Shown here: piece by piece, positions 1-8,700 of the stretch | Position numbering within the stretch: the first letter of the stretch is position 1 | Layout: each line of letters begins with the position of its first letter | Source: Patescibacteria group bacterium | GTDB lineage: Bacteria > Patescibacteriota > Gracilibacteria > UM-FILTER-43-11 | DNA: 34,657 nucleotides | Assembly (NCBI GenBank): GCA_029260955.1 | Contig: JAJDCF010000014.1 | Location: 1-34,657, forward strand | Reading direction: 5' to 3' | Made by a program: the position numbers and the translations under genes | The notes under the pieces: model-generated | The model's input: the letters and a program-made list of their open reading frames with translations, nothing else | The model's database searches: none | What the model was told of the DNA's origin: nothing

Positions 1-48
1 AGACCCCCATGGCCTTAATTCAGCATCTCCCTTCCGTAGTGTTACCTC

Positions 49-88
49 CACAAAACATCGCTTACCATAAAAGGGGTAAGCTTTTGTG
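49..88. terminator. Terminator-like hairpin near the left edge
   Basis: The arms GCTTACC (60-66) and GGTAAGC (75-81) pair perfectly around a short loop. CACAAAA (49-55) can extend the stem with TTTTGTG (82-88) across a CATC bulge. T-rich flanks occur on both strands, so it may end transcription from either side. The gene it would serve lies outside the window. No open reading frame is evident in 1-171. Confidence 0.4.
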
Positions 89-114
89 ATGTGAGTATTT
101 CGTATAAGATCTAG

Positions 115-143
115 TTGTAGGCCATATTTCTTTTTGTTACAAT
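115..143 (+). promoter_or_regulatory. Sigma70-type promoter with extended -10
   Basis: TTGTAG (115-120), a 17-bp spacer and TACAAT (138-143) preceded by TGT form an extended -10. The predicted start site, about 150, leaves a leader of roughly 20 nt before the ATG at 172. No Shine-Dalgarno sequence is seen in that leader. Confidence 0.5.
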
Positions 144-171
144 CAGGCCTTATAGAATAAGCGATAAAACT

Positions 172-441
172 ATGAAAGCGTTAGTTGTGGAAACCAAAGA
201 CAATCCCTGTTTGCCGTGGGTGCGCAGTCTTCACTTGCCAGATGGTAATGACCATTTGGCCATTCATAGGGCATGTGAAAAGCTATTCGCAACAGTTGAG
301 AGTCCAATGTTTGCGATAAGGATTCCAGGAACAGTTGAAGTTCCTGATGATTTAGTCATTGCGGTACGGGAATATATTCAGAATCGAGTTGCAATTCCAT
401 TATCTATTGATGAATTTAATGGCTTGATCAGCAGTGTTTGA
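172..441 (+). CDS. Small conserved-looking hypothetical protein, 89 aa
   Basis: I do not recognise this 89-residue protein. It has no signal peptide, no membrane segment and no metal-binding cysteine cluster, and looks like a small soluble alpha/beta domain. The ATG follows an extended -10 promoter at 115-143 by about 28 bp, without a Shine-Dalgarno sequence. A strong bidirectional hairpin terminator follows the stop codon at once, so the gene appears to be a single-gene transcript converging on pnp. A real gene is supported by the promoter, ATG and terminator arrangement and by ordinary codon composition; its function cannot be inferred from context. Confidence 0.6.
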   Translation: MKALVVETKDNPCLPWVRSLHLPDGNDHLAIHRACEKLFATVESPMFAIRIPGTVEVPDDLVIAVREYIQNRVAIPLSIDEFNGLISSV

Positions 442-476
442 AACACAACCTACAACAGCCCTCTTAATAGATCATC

Positions 477-510
477 AAAAAAGCCCCACCAATTACGGTA
501 GGGCTTTTTA
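477..510. terminator. Bidirectional intrinsic terminator
   Basis: AAAAAGCCC (478-486) and GGGCTTTTT (501-509) form a stem extended by ACC/GGT pairs with one mismatch and closed by AATTAC. T-runs lie on both strands. It sits between the convergent 172-441 gene and pnp and can serve both. Confidence 0.88.
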
Positions 511-527
511 GTTTTAAGCTTTTAGCT

Positions 528-2642
528 TTAGTCCTGCTTAGGCTGAGGAATTCCCTTCATGCTCAGCTTGAAGCGGCCTTGTCGTTCGTCGACAGCTAGT
601 AGTTTCACGTTTACGATCTGGCCTTCGCTAATGATGCTATTCACATCTTTCACGAACTCATCAGCGATTTCTGACACATGGATCATTCCTTCCTTGCCTG
701 GCATGAACTCACAAATGGCACCAAATTCAAGTACCTTAGTTACCTTAGCGTTCTCGTATAGCTTACCAACTTCCGGGTCAGCAGTGATTTGCTCTACCCA
801 GGTCTTGGCCTTAGCGGCTGACTCACCGTTAAGCGAGGTAATAACCACAGAACCGTCATCTTCGATGTCGATTGATTCAACACCGGTTTCTGCGATTATC
901 TTGTTGATCATTTCTCCTCCTGGGCCAATGATGAAGCGGATCTTTTCTGGATTAACCATCATAGAAAGTAATCTTGGAGCAAATTCGGACATTTCGGCTG
1001 GTTTGCTGATGATAGCGTCCATCGAATCAAGAATCGATATGCGGCCCACTTTTGCAGCAGCAAGAGCTTCTGAGAATATATTGTCATTAAGACTCTTGAG
1101 CTTGATATCCATTTGGATACAGGTAATACCCTTGCGAGTACCAGTTACCTTAAAATCCATGTCTCCACCAAAATCTTCTTCGTCTTGTAGGTCAGTCAAA
1201 ATCTTGTAGTTGCTTGGATTGTCGTGATCAGTCATAAGACCCCTCGCGATTCCTCCCACAGCTGCCTTTAGAGGCACACCGGCGTCCATCAAAGCTAGAC
1301 TTGAGCCACAAGTGGCTGCCATAGAGCTGGACCCGTTAGAGGCCAGTATTTCGGTTACAGTACGAATGGTGTAAGGGAAGTCTTCCTTGGATGGTAGAAC
1401 AGGCATGAGCGCCTTTTCGGCGAGAGCTCCGTGTCCGATTTCACGATTACCGGTGAATAGACGACCAGAAGTTTCACCAACAGAAAATGGCGGGAAGTTG
1501 TAGTGGTGGAAGTAGTGCTTCTTCTCTTCACCTTCAATTCCATCGATCAACTGAGCATCTCCCGGGCTTCCAAGGGTACAAATAGTTAGCCCCTGAGTTT
1601 CTCCACGATTGAAGACAGCAGAACCATGAGTTCTTGGTAATAGTCCAGCTTCTACGCTTACAGGGCGAATTTCGTCCATTTTGCGTCCGCCAATACGTTT
1701 GTCGTTTTCCAGAATGTTCTTACGAACGGTTGTTTTAACAAGTTTATCAACAGCAGACTGCACCTGACCTAGTTCCTCTTCAGTAACTTTATCAGTAAAG
1801 TGCTCTTTAACTTCTGCTCCGAGCTCTTGGAAGTAACCGTAACGTTCTAGCTTTTGAGTCTTGGTAGCTAAAGCGTCCATTACTTTGTCGGCATAGTTGC
1901 TATTTACGTAGTCGATGATCTCCTGATTTGACTCTGGAGCTTCAAAAACGAACTTTTCTTTACCGATTTCATCCTGAATACCCTTAATGAAGATAGCGAC
2001 CTCGTTAGCGGACTTCTTACCCATCATGATAGCCTCGTACATCACATCTTCAGTGACTTCGTTGGCACCGGCTTCAATCATTACAACGTTACCAGTGGTG
2101 GCAGAAACTATCAGGTCAAGGTCAGAGGTTTCACGTTGTTGGTGAGTGGGGTGTAGCATGAGTTTTCCTTCGATCAGACCCACACGTACGGTAGCAGTAG
2201 GGCCTTCAAAAGGAGCATCAGAAAGAGAAAGCGCTATAGAACCAGCAATGGTTGCAACCATGTCGTGTTCATTTTCTATGTCATATGACAGTGTGGTAAG
2301 CATTACCTGAATGTCACGGTGAAATCCTTTTGGGAAAAGCGGGCGATAAGTACGATCAGCCACTCTGGCCATAAGTACTTTGTCGTCACTAGGGCGGGTT
2401 TCACGCTTAATGAAGCGAGATCCCTTAATTTTACCTGAGGCGTACATCTTCTCTTGGTAGTTCACCATAAGAGGTAAGAAGTTTACCCCGTCACGAGCAC
2501 GCTTGCTCATAACAGCCGTTGCTAAAATAACCGTATCGCCGTAACGAACGGTGCAGCTTCCACTAGCAAGTTTAGCTAGTCTACCTGTCTCAACAATGAG
2601 CTCTTTGTCGCCGAGCATCATTTTATAAGTTTTGGGTTCCAT
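528..2642 (-). CDS. pnp: Polyribonucleotide nucleotidyltransferase (PNPase)
   Basis: PNPase degrades RNA 3' to 5' by phosphorolysis, releasing nucleoside diphosphates, as a cytoplasmic homotrimer. The 704-residue length is normal. Domain order is intact: a first RNase PH-like core (about 10-140, with the TRPSDDK and DRTYRPLFPKGF signatures), an alpha-helical linker, a second core (about 325-540) with FNRGETQ and the catalytic GDMDFKV aspartates, a KH domain with the GPGGEMINKI loop, and a C-terminal S1 domain ending near GRFKLSMKG. The ATG at 2642 is preceded by an AT-rich stretch without a Shine-Dalgarno sequence. It lies 112 bp downstream of rpsO, the classic rpsO-pnp pairing, with a long hairpin in the gap that may mediate autoregulation as in enterobacteria. 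Confidence 0.98.
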   Translation of the reverse strand: MEPKTYKMMLGDKELIVETGRLAKLASGSCTVRYGDTVILATAVMSKRARDGVNFLPLMVNYQEKMYASGKIKGSRFIKRETRPSDDKVLMARVADRTYRPLFPKGFHRDIQVMLTTLSYDIENEHDMVATIAGSIALSLSDAPFEGPTATVRVGLIEGKLMLHPTHQQRETSDLDLIVSATTGNVVMIEAGANEVTEDVMYEAIMMGKKSANEVAIFIKGIQDEIGKEKFVFEAPESNQEIIDYVNSNYADKVMDALATKTQKLERYGYFQELGAEVKEHFTDKVTEEELGQVQSAVDKLVKTTVRKNILENDKRIGGRKMDEIRPVSVEAGLLPRTHGSAVFNRGETQGLTICTLGSPGDAQLIDGIEGEEKKHYFHHYNFPPFSVGETSGRLFTGNREIGHGALAEKALMPVLPSKEDFPYTIRTVTEILASNGSSSMAATCGSSLALMDAGVPLKAAVGGIARGLMTDHDNPSNYKILTDLQDEEDFGGDMDFKVTGTRKGITCIQMDIKLKSLNDNIFSEALAAAKVGRISILDSMDAIISKPAEMSEFAPRLLSMMVNPEKIRFIIGPGGEMINKIIAETGVESIDIEDDGSVVITSLNGESAAKAKTWVEQITADPEVGKLYENAKVTKVLEFGAICEFMPGKEGMIHVSEIADEFVKDVNSIISEGQIVNVKLLAVDERQGRFKLSMKGIPQPKQD

Positions 2643-2674
2643 AATAAAATAGAATTAATAGAAATATATTTATT

Positions 2675-2753
2675 CTGGAACCTATGAAAGTTTCAAGTGG
2701 TTAGCCCCGACCTATCGGGATTACTCATTTGAAACTTTCTTTCATGATTCCAG
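2675..2753 (-). promoter_or_regulatory. Long imperfect hairpin between rpsO and pnp
   Basis: Read on the minus strand, CTGGAA and TTCCAG close the structure, followed by TGAAAG/CTTTCA and GTTTCAA/TTGAAAC pairing, with a terminal CCCGA/TCGGG stem-loop (near 2706-2720). The whole folds into one roughly 79-nt arm. In Escherichia coli an RNase III-cleaved hairpin at this position mediates PNPase autoregulation. The same role here is inference from position and shape. Confidence 0.65.
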
Positions 2754-2754
2754 C

Positions 2755-3051
2755 TTATTTACGTAGTTTAAGTCCTTTGATTACTTCTTCGTATACTTCC
2801 GGCTTGGAATTCTTGAGGTAATTCAAAAGTTTTCGCCTTTTACCTACCATGAGTAGTAGACCGCGGCGAGAGTGGTTATCCTTTTTATGCTCCTTCAGAT
2901 GACCAGTTAATTCATTAATGCGCTTTGTCAGAATTGCAATCTGTACTTGAGCAGATCCGGTGTCCTTGTCGTGCTTTGCGTAGGTTTTAATGACCTTCTT
3001 CTTAATATCGTGTTTTGTAGCAGGTTCTTTCTTTTTCGTGCTTGTCTTAAT
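2755..3051 (-). CDS. rpsO: Small ribosomal subunit protein S15 (non-canonical start)
   Basis: S15 binds 16S rRNA in the central domain and helps form bridge B4. The reading frame contains the family core: DTGSAQVQIAIL, HKKDNHSRRGLL, VGKRRKLLNYL and the end GLKLRK. The open frame is bounded upstream by TAA at 3103-3105 and contains no ATG, GTG or TTG before the conserved core. I place the start at ATT (3049-3051), giving 98 residues with a lysine-rich extension of about ten residues relative to typical 88-89-residue S15. A CTG at 3079-3081 is the alternative but sits at the predicted transcription start. No Shine-Dalgarno sequence precedes either. A promoter at 3086-3114 makes this the first gene of the rpsO-pnp unit. 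A sequencing or assembly error that altered an ATG is possible. Confidence 0.88.
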   Translation of the reverse strand: MKTSTKKKEPATKHDIKKKVIKTYAKHDKDTGSAQVQIAILTKRINELTGHLKEHKKDNHSRRGLLLMVGKRRKLLNYLKNSKPEVYEEVIKGLKLRK

Positions 3052-3085
3052 GTATTTGGAGGAATAATAAAAAGTTAACAGAGAA

Positions 3086-3114
3086 ATTTTATCAGAAATC
3101 TGTTACTTCTGCAA
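3086..3114 (-). promoter_or_regulatory. Promoter of rpsO-pnp
   Basis: On the minus strand TTGCAG (3114-3109), a 17-bp spacer and TAAAAT (3091-3086) preceded by TGA form an extended -10. The predicted start site near 3079 gives a leader of about 28 nt before the proposed ATT codon of rpsO. Confidence 0.5.
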
Positions 3115-3125
3115 GTCAAAGTGCT

Positions 3126-4052
3126 TTAGAGCCATTTCTTTAGTTTGAAAATGGCAAATAGTGCTATTCCAACAATCCCCATTATGGCAATGATGGACCA
3201 AAAATGCCCTGCATTACTCATAGCTTCTACAAAAGGGAGCTGTACATTCATACCAAAAAGCCCTGTCAAAAAGGTAAGTGGCAACATGATGGCTGAAAAC
3301 ACCGTTAAAGTGCGCATTGTCAGGTTAATGTTGTGAGAAAGCAGTGATTCATTGGTATCTTCCAGTGATTCGATGATTTCTTTTTGAGTTCCCAGAATAT
3401 TCCACAGGCTTTCAATCTGGTCTACTATGTCGTCAAAATAAATAACAAGATCTTCTGGCAGGAAGCGCTTTTGCTTGTGCTCTAGTGCAGCAATTACGGA
3501 TCTTTGCGGAAGTAAAATCTTACGCAGAGTAATAACGTTCTTTTTTAAGATCATTATGTTAAATAGCTCGTCCTTAGCCCTCATAGACTCAAATATTTTT
3601 TCTTCAATTTTCTTGGTAGAGATCTGAATTTTATCAGTTATAGGAAAGATGGCATTAAAAAGCACGCTGATAATTTCGTAAAGCAGGTAGCCTGTACCTT
3701 GTTTTTCACCAAAGAATATTTTTTTGGATTTTATGGAGGACTGGCAAGCTTCCGCGATCTCATTCAAGGCCTTAAGCTTACCTTTGTGCACAGTAATCAG
3801 GTAATCCTGGCCGATAAATATATTTAGTTGCTCGGTGTCGAAACGATGATGCTTCTTGTTGTAAACCGGAAATTGCAGAATAATAAATAGATATTTGTCA
3901 TATTCGTCAATTTTGGGTCTTTCTGTCTCCTGCAGGCAGTCTTCTAAATCAAGTTCGTGAAAACGATACTTTTTTGCCAGCTTTACCAAGTCTTCATTGC
4001 TTGGATCTACCAGATTTATCCACTTATTTTTCTTGTATTTAATTTCTTGCAA
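3126..4052 (-). CDS. corA: CorA-family magnesium/cobalt transporter
   Basis: CorA is a homopentameric inner-membrane channel for Mg2+ and other divalent cations. The 308-residue protein has the long soluble N-terminal alpha/beta funnel with helical stalk, then TM1 (about 250-270) ending in the diagnostic GMN motif (GLFGMNVQLPF), an external loop, TM2 (about 285-303) and a basic end (KLKKWL). The only start in the appropriate place is TTG at 4052, 12 bp after the stop of the upstream gene; there is no Shine-Dalgarno sequence. It is the last member of a tight minus-strand run of membrane genes, but nothing shows that those genes share its job. Confidence 0.93.
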   Translation of the reverse strand: MQEIKYKKNKWINLVDPSNEDLVKLAKKYRFHELDLEDCLQETERPKIDEYDKYLFIILQFPVYNKKHHRFDTEQLNIFIGQDYLITVHKGKLKALNEIAEACQSSIKSKKIFFGEKQGTGYLLYEIISVLFNAIFPITDKIQISTKKIEEKIFESMRAKDELFNIMILKKNVITLRKILLPQRSVIAALEHKQKRFLPEDLVIYFDDIVDQIESLWNILGTQKEIIESLEDTNESLLSHNINLTMRTLTVFSAIMLPLTFLTGLFGMNVQLPFVEAMSNAGHFWSIIAIMGIVGIALFAIFKLKKWL

Positions 4053-4064
4053 GAATGGGGTGGG

Positions 4065-4469
4065 TTAGCGTTTCTTTTTGGGTAAATATTTGTGCTTCAC
4101 AGCATTGCTTTTCATCCTTTTTTTCCTTTTTCTATATGCCTTTCTGTAGCCAAATGCTAGTGAAAGAAAGGTGTACAAAAAGAAGGCCAGTACTACGAAC
4201 CACCAAAGGCGCATTGAAAGGAAGGGGATGCCTTGTTCACGGAAAAGCAATAAAAGAAGTACTAGAAAGCCGTATAGCCTTAGTCTTCCTGGGTAAATTT
4301 TAATAATTTTCTTGGCAATGGCGTCCTTTAGGTACTTTTTTCGATAAATTCCCAGGGCAAAACCACATAAAATTAACAAGGCACCAATCAAAAGGGTCAG
4401 TTTGGTGTACTGAAAATTAGGATTTGGGAGTGGGGTGAGATAGTACTGAAGAGTTAGAAAACGTTCCAT
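4065..4469 (-). CDS. Small membrane protein, three TM segments
   Basis: I do not recognise the family. The 134 residues contain three hydrophobic segments (about 22-42, 66-81 and 86-106), separated by basic loops, followed by a strongly basic C-terminal tail (KKRMK and KKKR) that would face the cytoplasm. It lies 11 bp after the zinc-ribbon gene and 12 bp before corA, so it is probably co-transcribed with both. No catalytic motif is visible. Confidence 0.75.
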   Translation of the reverse strand: MERFLTLQYYLTPLPNPNFQYTKLTLLIGALLILCGFALGIYRKKYLKDAIAKKIIKIYPGRLRLYGFLVLLLLLFREQGIPFLSMRLWWFVVLAFFLYTFLSLAFGYRKAYRKRKKRMKSNAVKHKYLPKKKR

Positions 4470-4480
4470 GACTTAGATGG

Positions 4481-4981
4481 TTAAGATTCAGAAGATTTTT
4501 TGTTACTGCGTTTTGATTTTTTTTCGGCTTTGTGTTCCTTGCCACAAAAGGGGCAAATATTCCAAACGTTTGGAAAGGTTTTTTTGCATTTTGAGCAGGA
4601 TTTTTTTAGACTTTCGCCGCAATTGGGACAATAGCTGTAATCCTTGTCGGCTGGGGTAAGGCATTTGTCGCAAGTATTAAGCTCAGACTGACTTTCTCCC
4701 TCCATCATGTTTCTTTCGAGTTCTTCGTAGTAACGTTCAGTGCGGGTTTTACCAGGTCTTACGATTAAATACAAAAGAACACCAAGGATTGGCACAATAA
4801 TGACCAGTAAGATCGAAAAGGCCTGGAATAGAATGCTTTTACTTCTTTGTAAGACATCTCTGGTTACCCATATAATGATTGCTAGCCAAAGTAGAGAGAA
4901 ATAAGCCAGAACAGCTATTTTGACTGTACCGAACGTATCTGAGCTAAGAAAATCGATGGCTTGAGTTAGCAAAGGAGGCAT
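4481..4981 (-). CDS. Two-TM protein with double zinc ribbon
   Basis: This 166-residue protein begins with two membrane segments (about 19-41 and 49-71); the stretch ending LIVRPGKT resembles the phospholipase-D N-terminal (PLDc_N-like) membrane hairpin. A charged linker is followed by four CxxC pairs (CDKC, CPNC, CSKC, CPFC), which should make two zinc ribbons in the cytoplasm, and a lysine/serine-rich tail. The start at 4981 is an ATG 10 bp from the end of the Lgt-like gene, indicating one operon. Its function is unknown; such proteins are usually scaffolds or sensors. No phospholipase HKD motif is present. Confidence 0.85.
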   Translation of the reverse strand: MPPLLTQAIDFLSSDTFGTVKIAVLAYFSLLWLAIIIWVTRDVLQRSKSILFQAFSILLVIIVPILGVLLYLIVRPGKTRTERYYEELERNMMEGESQSELNTCDKCLTPADKDYSYCPNCGESLKKSCSKCKKTFPNVWNICPFCGKEHKAEKKSKRSNKKSSES

Positions 4982-4991
4982 AAGGATTTGG

Positions 4992-5732
4992 TTATGAGGT
5001 GATATGTGTTTTGTGTGTGCAGTGTATATAACCCACGAAGGCTAATGCTGCCAGAACGCCGTAAGAGATTTTAACATAAATTGAGGGTGATCCGTGAAGA
5101 AAATCTATTCCAAGCATTCCCAATGAGTAAATCATGAGTGCTCTGGCTCCTACAACTCCCGAAAGATGAATACGTTTACTCTGCTTTACGCTGTATGCGA
5201 GCAGAATAGCGGTTAGCAGCGCTGCATAAAGCTGCGTGGGGTGTATTGGTGAAACGAAGGGTATATTAGTGGCCTCAAACGATATGCCCCATGGCAGACT
5301 GGTTGGTAGGCCATAATTCTTGCCTGCGAAGAAGTATCCAATATGTACGAAAATAAGCATACCGAGCGATGACAGAAAGAAGGTATCAAACCAGGCCCAA
5401 AAATCCTCTTTATTTTTACGAGCGGCAAAGTAAAGTGTTGCAATAGCAGCAGCTAACATACCAAAAAAGCTGAATTTTAAATCCCATATGTAGATCACTG
5501 AAAGAAAATTGTGTTTAAACTCAGAAAGATTACTGATTACGTAAACCAGTCGACCTCCTAGAAGTGCAGCAACAATGACATGAGCCAAATACTCCGTTAC
5601 AAAGGCAAGGTTCATTTTATGCTTGTTGACGTAGCGGATCACAAAAGTTCCGGTAAAAAGAAAGCCTAAGGCTAGCAAAATATTAAGAGTGCGCACGGTA
5701 ACGAGAGAGTTCTGAAAGAGAATTTCAAGCAT
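4992..5732 (-). CDS. Lgt-like protein with degenerate active site
   Basis: Lgt moves a diacylglyceryl group from phosphatidylglycerol to the lipobox cysteine of prolipoproteins in the inner membrane. This 246-residue polytopic protein has the Lgt scaffold: GGR at 59-61, the region GLPTSLPWGISFE (141-153) and HPTQLYAAL (164-172), with about seven membrane segments. The family signature segment reads HIGYFFAGKNYG at 130-141, where active enzymes have GRxGNFxNxExxG, so the usual Arg, Asn and Glu are replaced by His, Tyr or Ala, and Lys. The C-terminal arginine region is also altered (LGIDFLHG). It may be inactive or act on a different lipid. It sits between the large secreted protein and the zinc-ribbon gene. 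Homology is confident, activity is not. Confidence 0.85.
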   Translation of the reverse strand: MLEILFQNSLVTVRTLNILLALGFLFTGTFVIRYVNKHKMNLAFVTEYLAHVIVAALLGGRLVYVISNLSEFKHNFLSVIYIWDLKFSFFGMLAAAIATLYFAARKNKEDFWAWFDTFFLSSLGMLIFVHIGYFFAGKNYGLPTSLPWGISFEATNIPFVSPIHPTQLYAALLTAILLAYSVKQSKRIHLSGVVGARALMIYSLGMLGIDFLHGSPSIYVKISYGVLAALAFVGYIHCTHKTHITS

Positions 5733-5774
5733 ATAAAAGAGTTGTGAGTGTTGGGTGAGTGTTGAATATAAAAA

Positions 5775-8700
5775 CTACCTAATTTCCTGGGAGCTAGTAA
5801 GGCCGCCACTGGAACTAAAGCCAGGAGGTACAGGGCGGTTATCCCTTTCGATAAAGAAGGTATCAAGGGATTTTGAATTTGCTACATCAATAGTATTGCC
5901 CGCATTTAGATCAATAGTGGTTGGTAGAGTTGCTGGTGTACAGGCGATGGATGGTAATAATACGCAATATCCACCGCCACTAAAGAACGTGCCAGGTGAG
6001 GTATAGTCAACATTTGCCGGATCAGCATGAATCGTAGAAAAGCGCCTAATAAAATCAAAATCGTAAGCCTGAGCGCATCCTACTTTATCGATAACTCCTG
6101 AACCGTTATCCCATGGGGAGCAGTCGGCACCAACAGGGGTCACTTTTTTAGGCGCGCCTCCGATCGTGTTTTTAGAGGCAATACTACCTTGCCAGTAAAG
6201 CTGGTTCTTTAGTTGATTGCTATTGCCTCCCGCGGCTCCGTAGTAGAATGTTGCACCTGAATCAGGACTGGAACGAACACTTCCTTCGGCATAAAGAAGG
6301 CCGACAACGTTGGTTACACTAGGGTGAATAAAGACTTCTCCGCCGTCTCCGTTGGAATCTTTCATTACAATTATTCCAAGTGAGTTATCTTGGTCGTCAT
6401 ATATTAAGTTCGCGCCTATATTTAGATTAATACCTTCAAGAATAATGGTGTATTTGTAGCCGGCAGGCACTGTTATAAGATCAGCAACATTTTCAAGGCT
6501 CAAAGTACTATTTAGCCCAAGGTCAAAATAGGCAGTGTATGTATTTTTGTTGTCATCAATAGTAACACAAGGGCCGCTTGTAGGCAGATCTCCAAGTGTG
6601 GCAGGGCCGTTACATGAATCAAAATTTCTGGTGAGTACTGCTACATTCTTGCGAATCTCTTTTCGAAGATCGGCAGAAGAAGTGGTAGTGATTGTTTCAA
6701 GGTCGCGGCCTGTTTCGAATACCTGACCTCCACTTACTGTACCGCTGGTCGATAGACCGACTGATTTAACCTCAATTCCATCGATATATTTTGTCGCGGG
6801 ATAGAGTGCTGATAGGTGGGCATATGGGGCAGGAGCAGGATGACCAATATATTGAGTTATTCCGAAGTTTATTTGAGCGTCTACCGTTTCGCCAATGTAT
6901 TGCGATGGAGTGAAAGCGAAGGAAAATGTATCAGTTTTGCCCAATGGAGTAGATACATCAATACTAAATGGATCGCTTCGATCAAGATCAACTTCTGGGC
7001 ATGTAACTAGGGGGTCTGTTTGACATTCATGAGTTGGCTCCACGTAAAGGTCTCCACTGATTTTATAAATGCCATCAGCGTCCAAGTCAGAGCCAAAACT
7101 ATAAGATGGATCATGGTAGTTTTGCTCTGGATTGTGAAACATATTATCATTTGAAATTCCAGCACCCTGAAATAGGGAATAGCGCGTTTCTCCACTGTCT
7201 GGATCCGTCTGACCTGGTGCATCAGTTGGAATGGAACTAAGATTAATACTGCCTATCTCTAGCAATGCTTCACCGATTCCAGCGCTTACGTCTTTTAGCG
7301 ACAGAATATGATCAAGATTATATGCATTTAAAACAATATTGCTATTGTTAACTAATTCGTAAGTAGCTTCGGCAGGCGTACTGATCACGATGAATGGAAC
7401 ATCAAGCTCTCCACTTGTTACCTCAAGAACAGGATCAAATTCAAAAATATGCGGCAGGCCTGCAATTGAAACAGAGCCAGAGGTACCAAGAACTACTGTG
7501 TCAGAAACAGCTGGTATACCAGGTTGGCTAGGTGAAACGGCGGGTAGTGCAAGATCTGTAGCTGTTGTTTCTACATTGCCTACTACAAGTGAGTTGCCTA
7601 ATGGGCTTGATGGAGCATAGCCAATAACGTCGACTATATAGTTGCTGTTAACTAGAGTAGGTCTGGATGCGCCATCTGGTGGATATTGGAATGGAGTTAC
7701 AGGATCTGCAAAAAGACTGCTCCAGGAACCGTACTTTGTACCTTCAATGTCGACTGGAATATTATTGCCCAGAATAACGTCACGAGTCCAATCCAAGCTG
7801 TCAAAATAGTATTCACTTGAATCAAAATCATAGAGTAGCTCGACGTCACGTACCCATAGGTCTGAATCGGGCTCAGGTATTACTACGGGAGTTATTGCTG
7901 ACTTAATAGGCATAATAGAGTTACCGGCTACGTCCATTAATCTTAAGGCTAATCTGATTGTCTCACTACCGTCAGCAATGGGTTTTGCAGAAGAGTAAAC
8001 ATTAAGATTTGAAAAATAAGGAATAAGCTCACCTGCTTTTACGTATAGATTTACTGGATTAGGGTCATAAATATTAGGCGCGGGAGAGAGAAGGTTTACT
8101 CCATCGTCATTTACAGCTATTAATGCCCCTTCTGGTCCAAAGTAGTGGCCAAAGCCTGATGCGTTGTAAAGGACTCCTCCCAAAGTGTATCTACAAAAGC
8201 CGTTAGTGGGGGCTCCGATTCTTCCAATCGCTGGAATAGTAAGGTTAGCTTCGCCTGTATTGCCATGGCTGATTACTAGATTGCCATTTGTTTGCGCGGT
8301 AGGAACCACGCATGGTGACGGGTCGATTGAGGTTACTGTAATAGTACTTTTATGCGGGGCTACAAGGTTTACATATGAGTCATTTTCGTCAGCAAACTCC
8401 AACCAGTCGATGTTGCCAAATGTGTCGTCGGTGCTAATCCATGCAGGTTCAATACCTTTGTATACAGGCGGAGTTAGGTCGGGAAACCACTCCGTAAATG
8501 CGCCTGCAAACTCAGTTTCACCGCTCTCCGGGCCAAACTTGATCCATCCAAGGTGCTCACTCCAGGCATTACCCTTAAATGGTTGACCGTTTGGATTGTT
8601 GACCCTGTCAAAAACACAGACATTATCAACTCCGTCCCAGTTACAATAGGTATCAGAATCATCTAAAACATTCGTACAGGCGTTTTGGTCGGCTTTTTGT

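Noticed and set aside
559..1209. 216-aa open frame antisense to pnp
   Set aside because: It lies wholly inside the well-supported pnp gene, has no family features and no promoter; it is a shadow frame.
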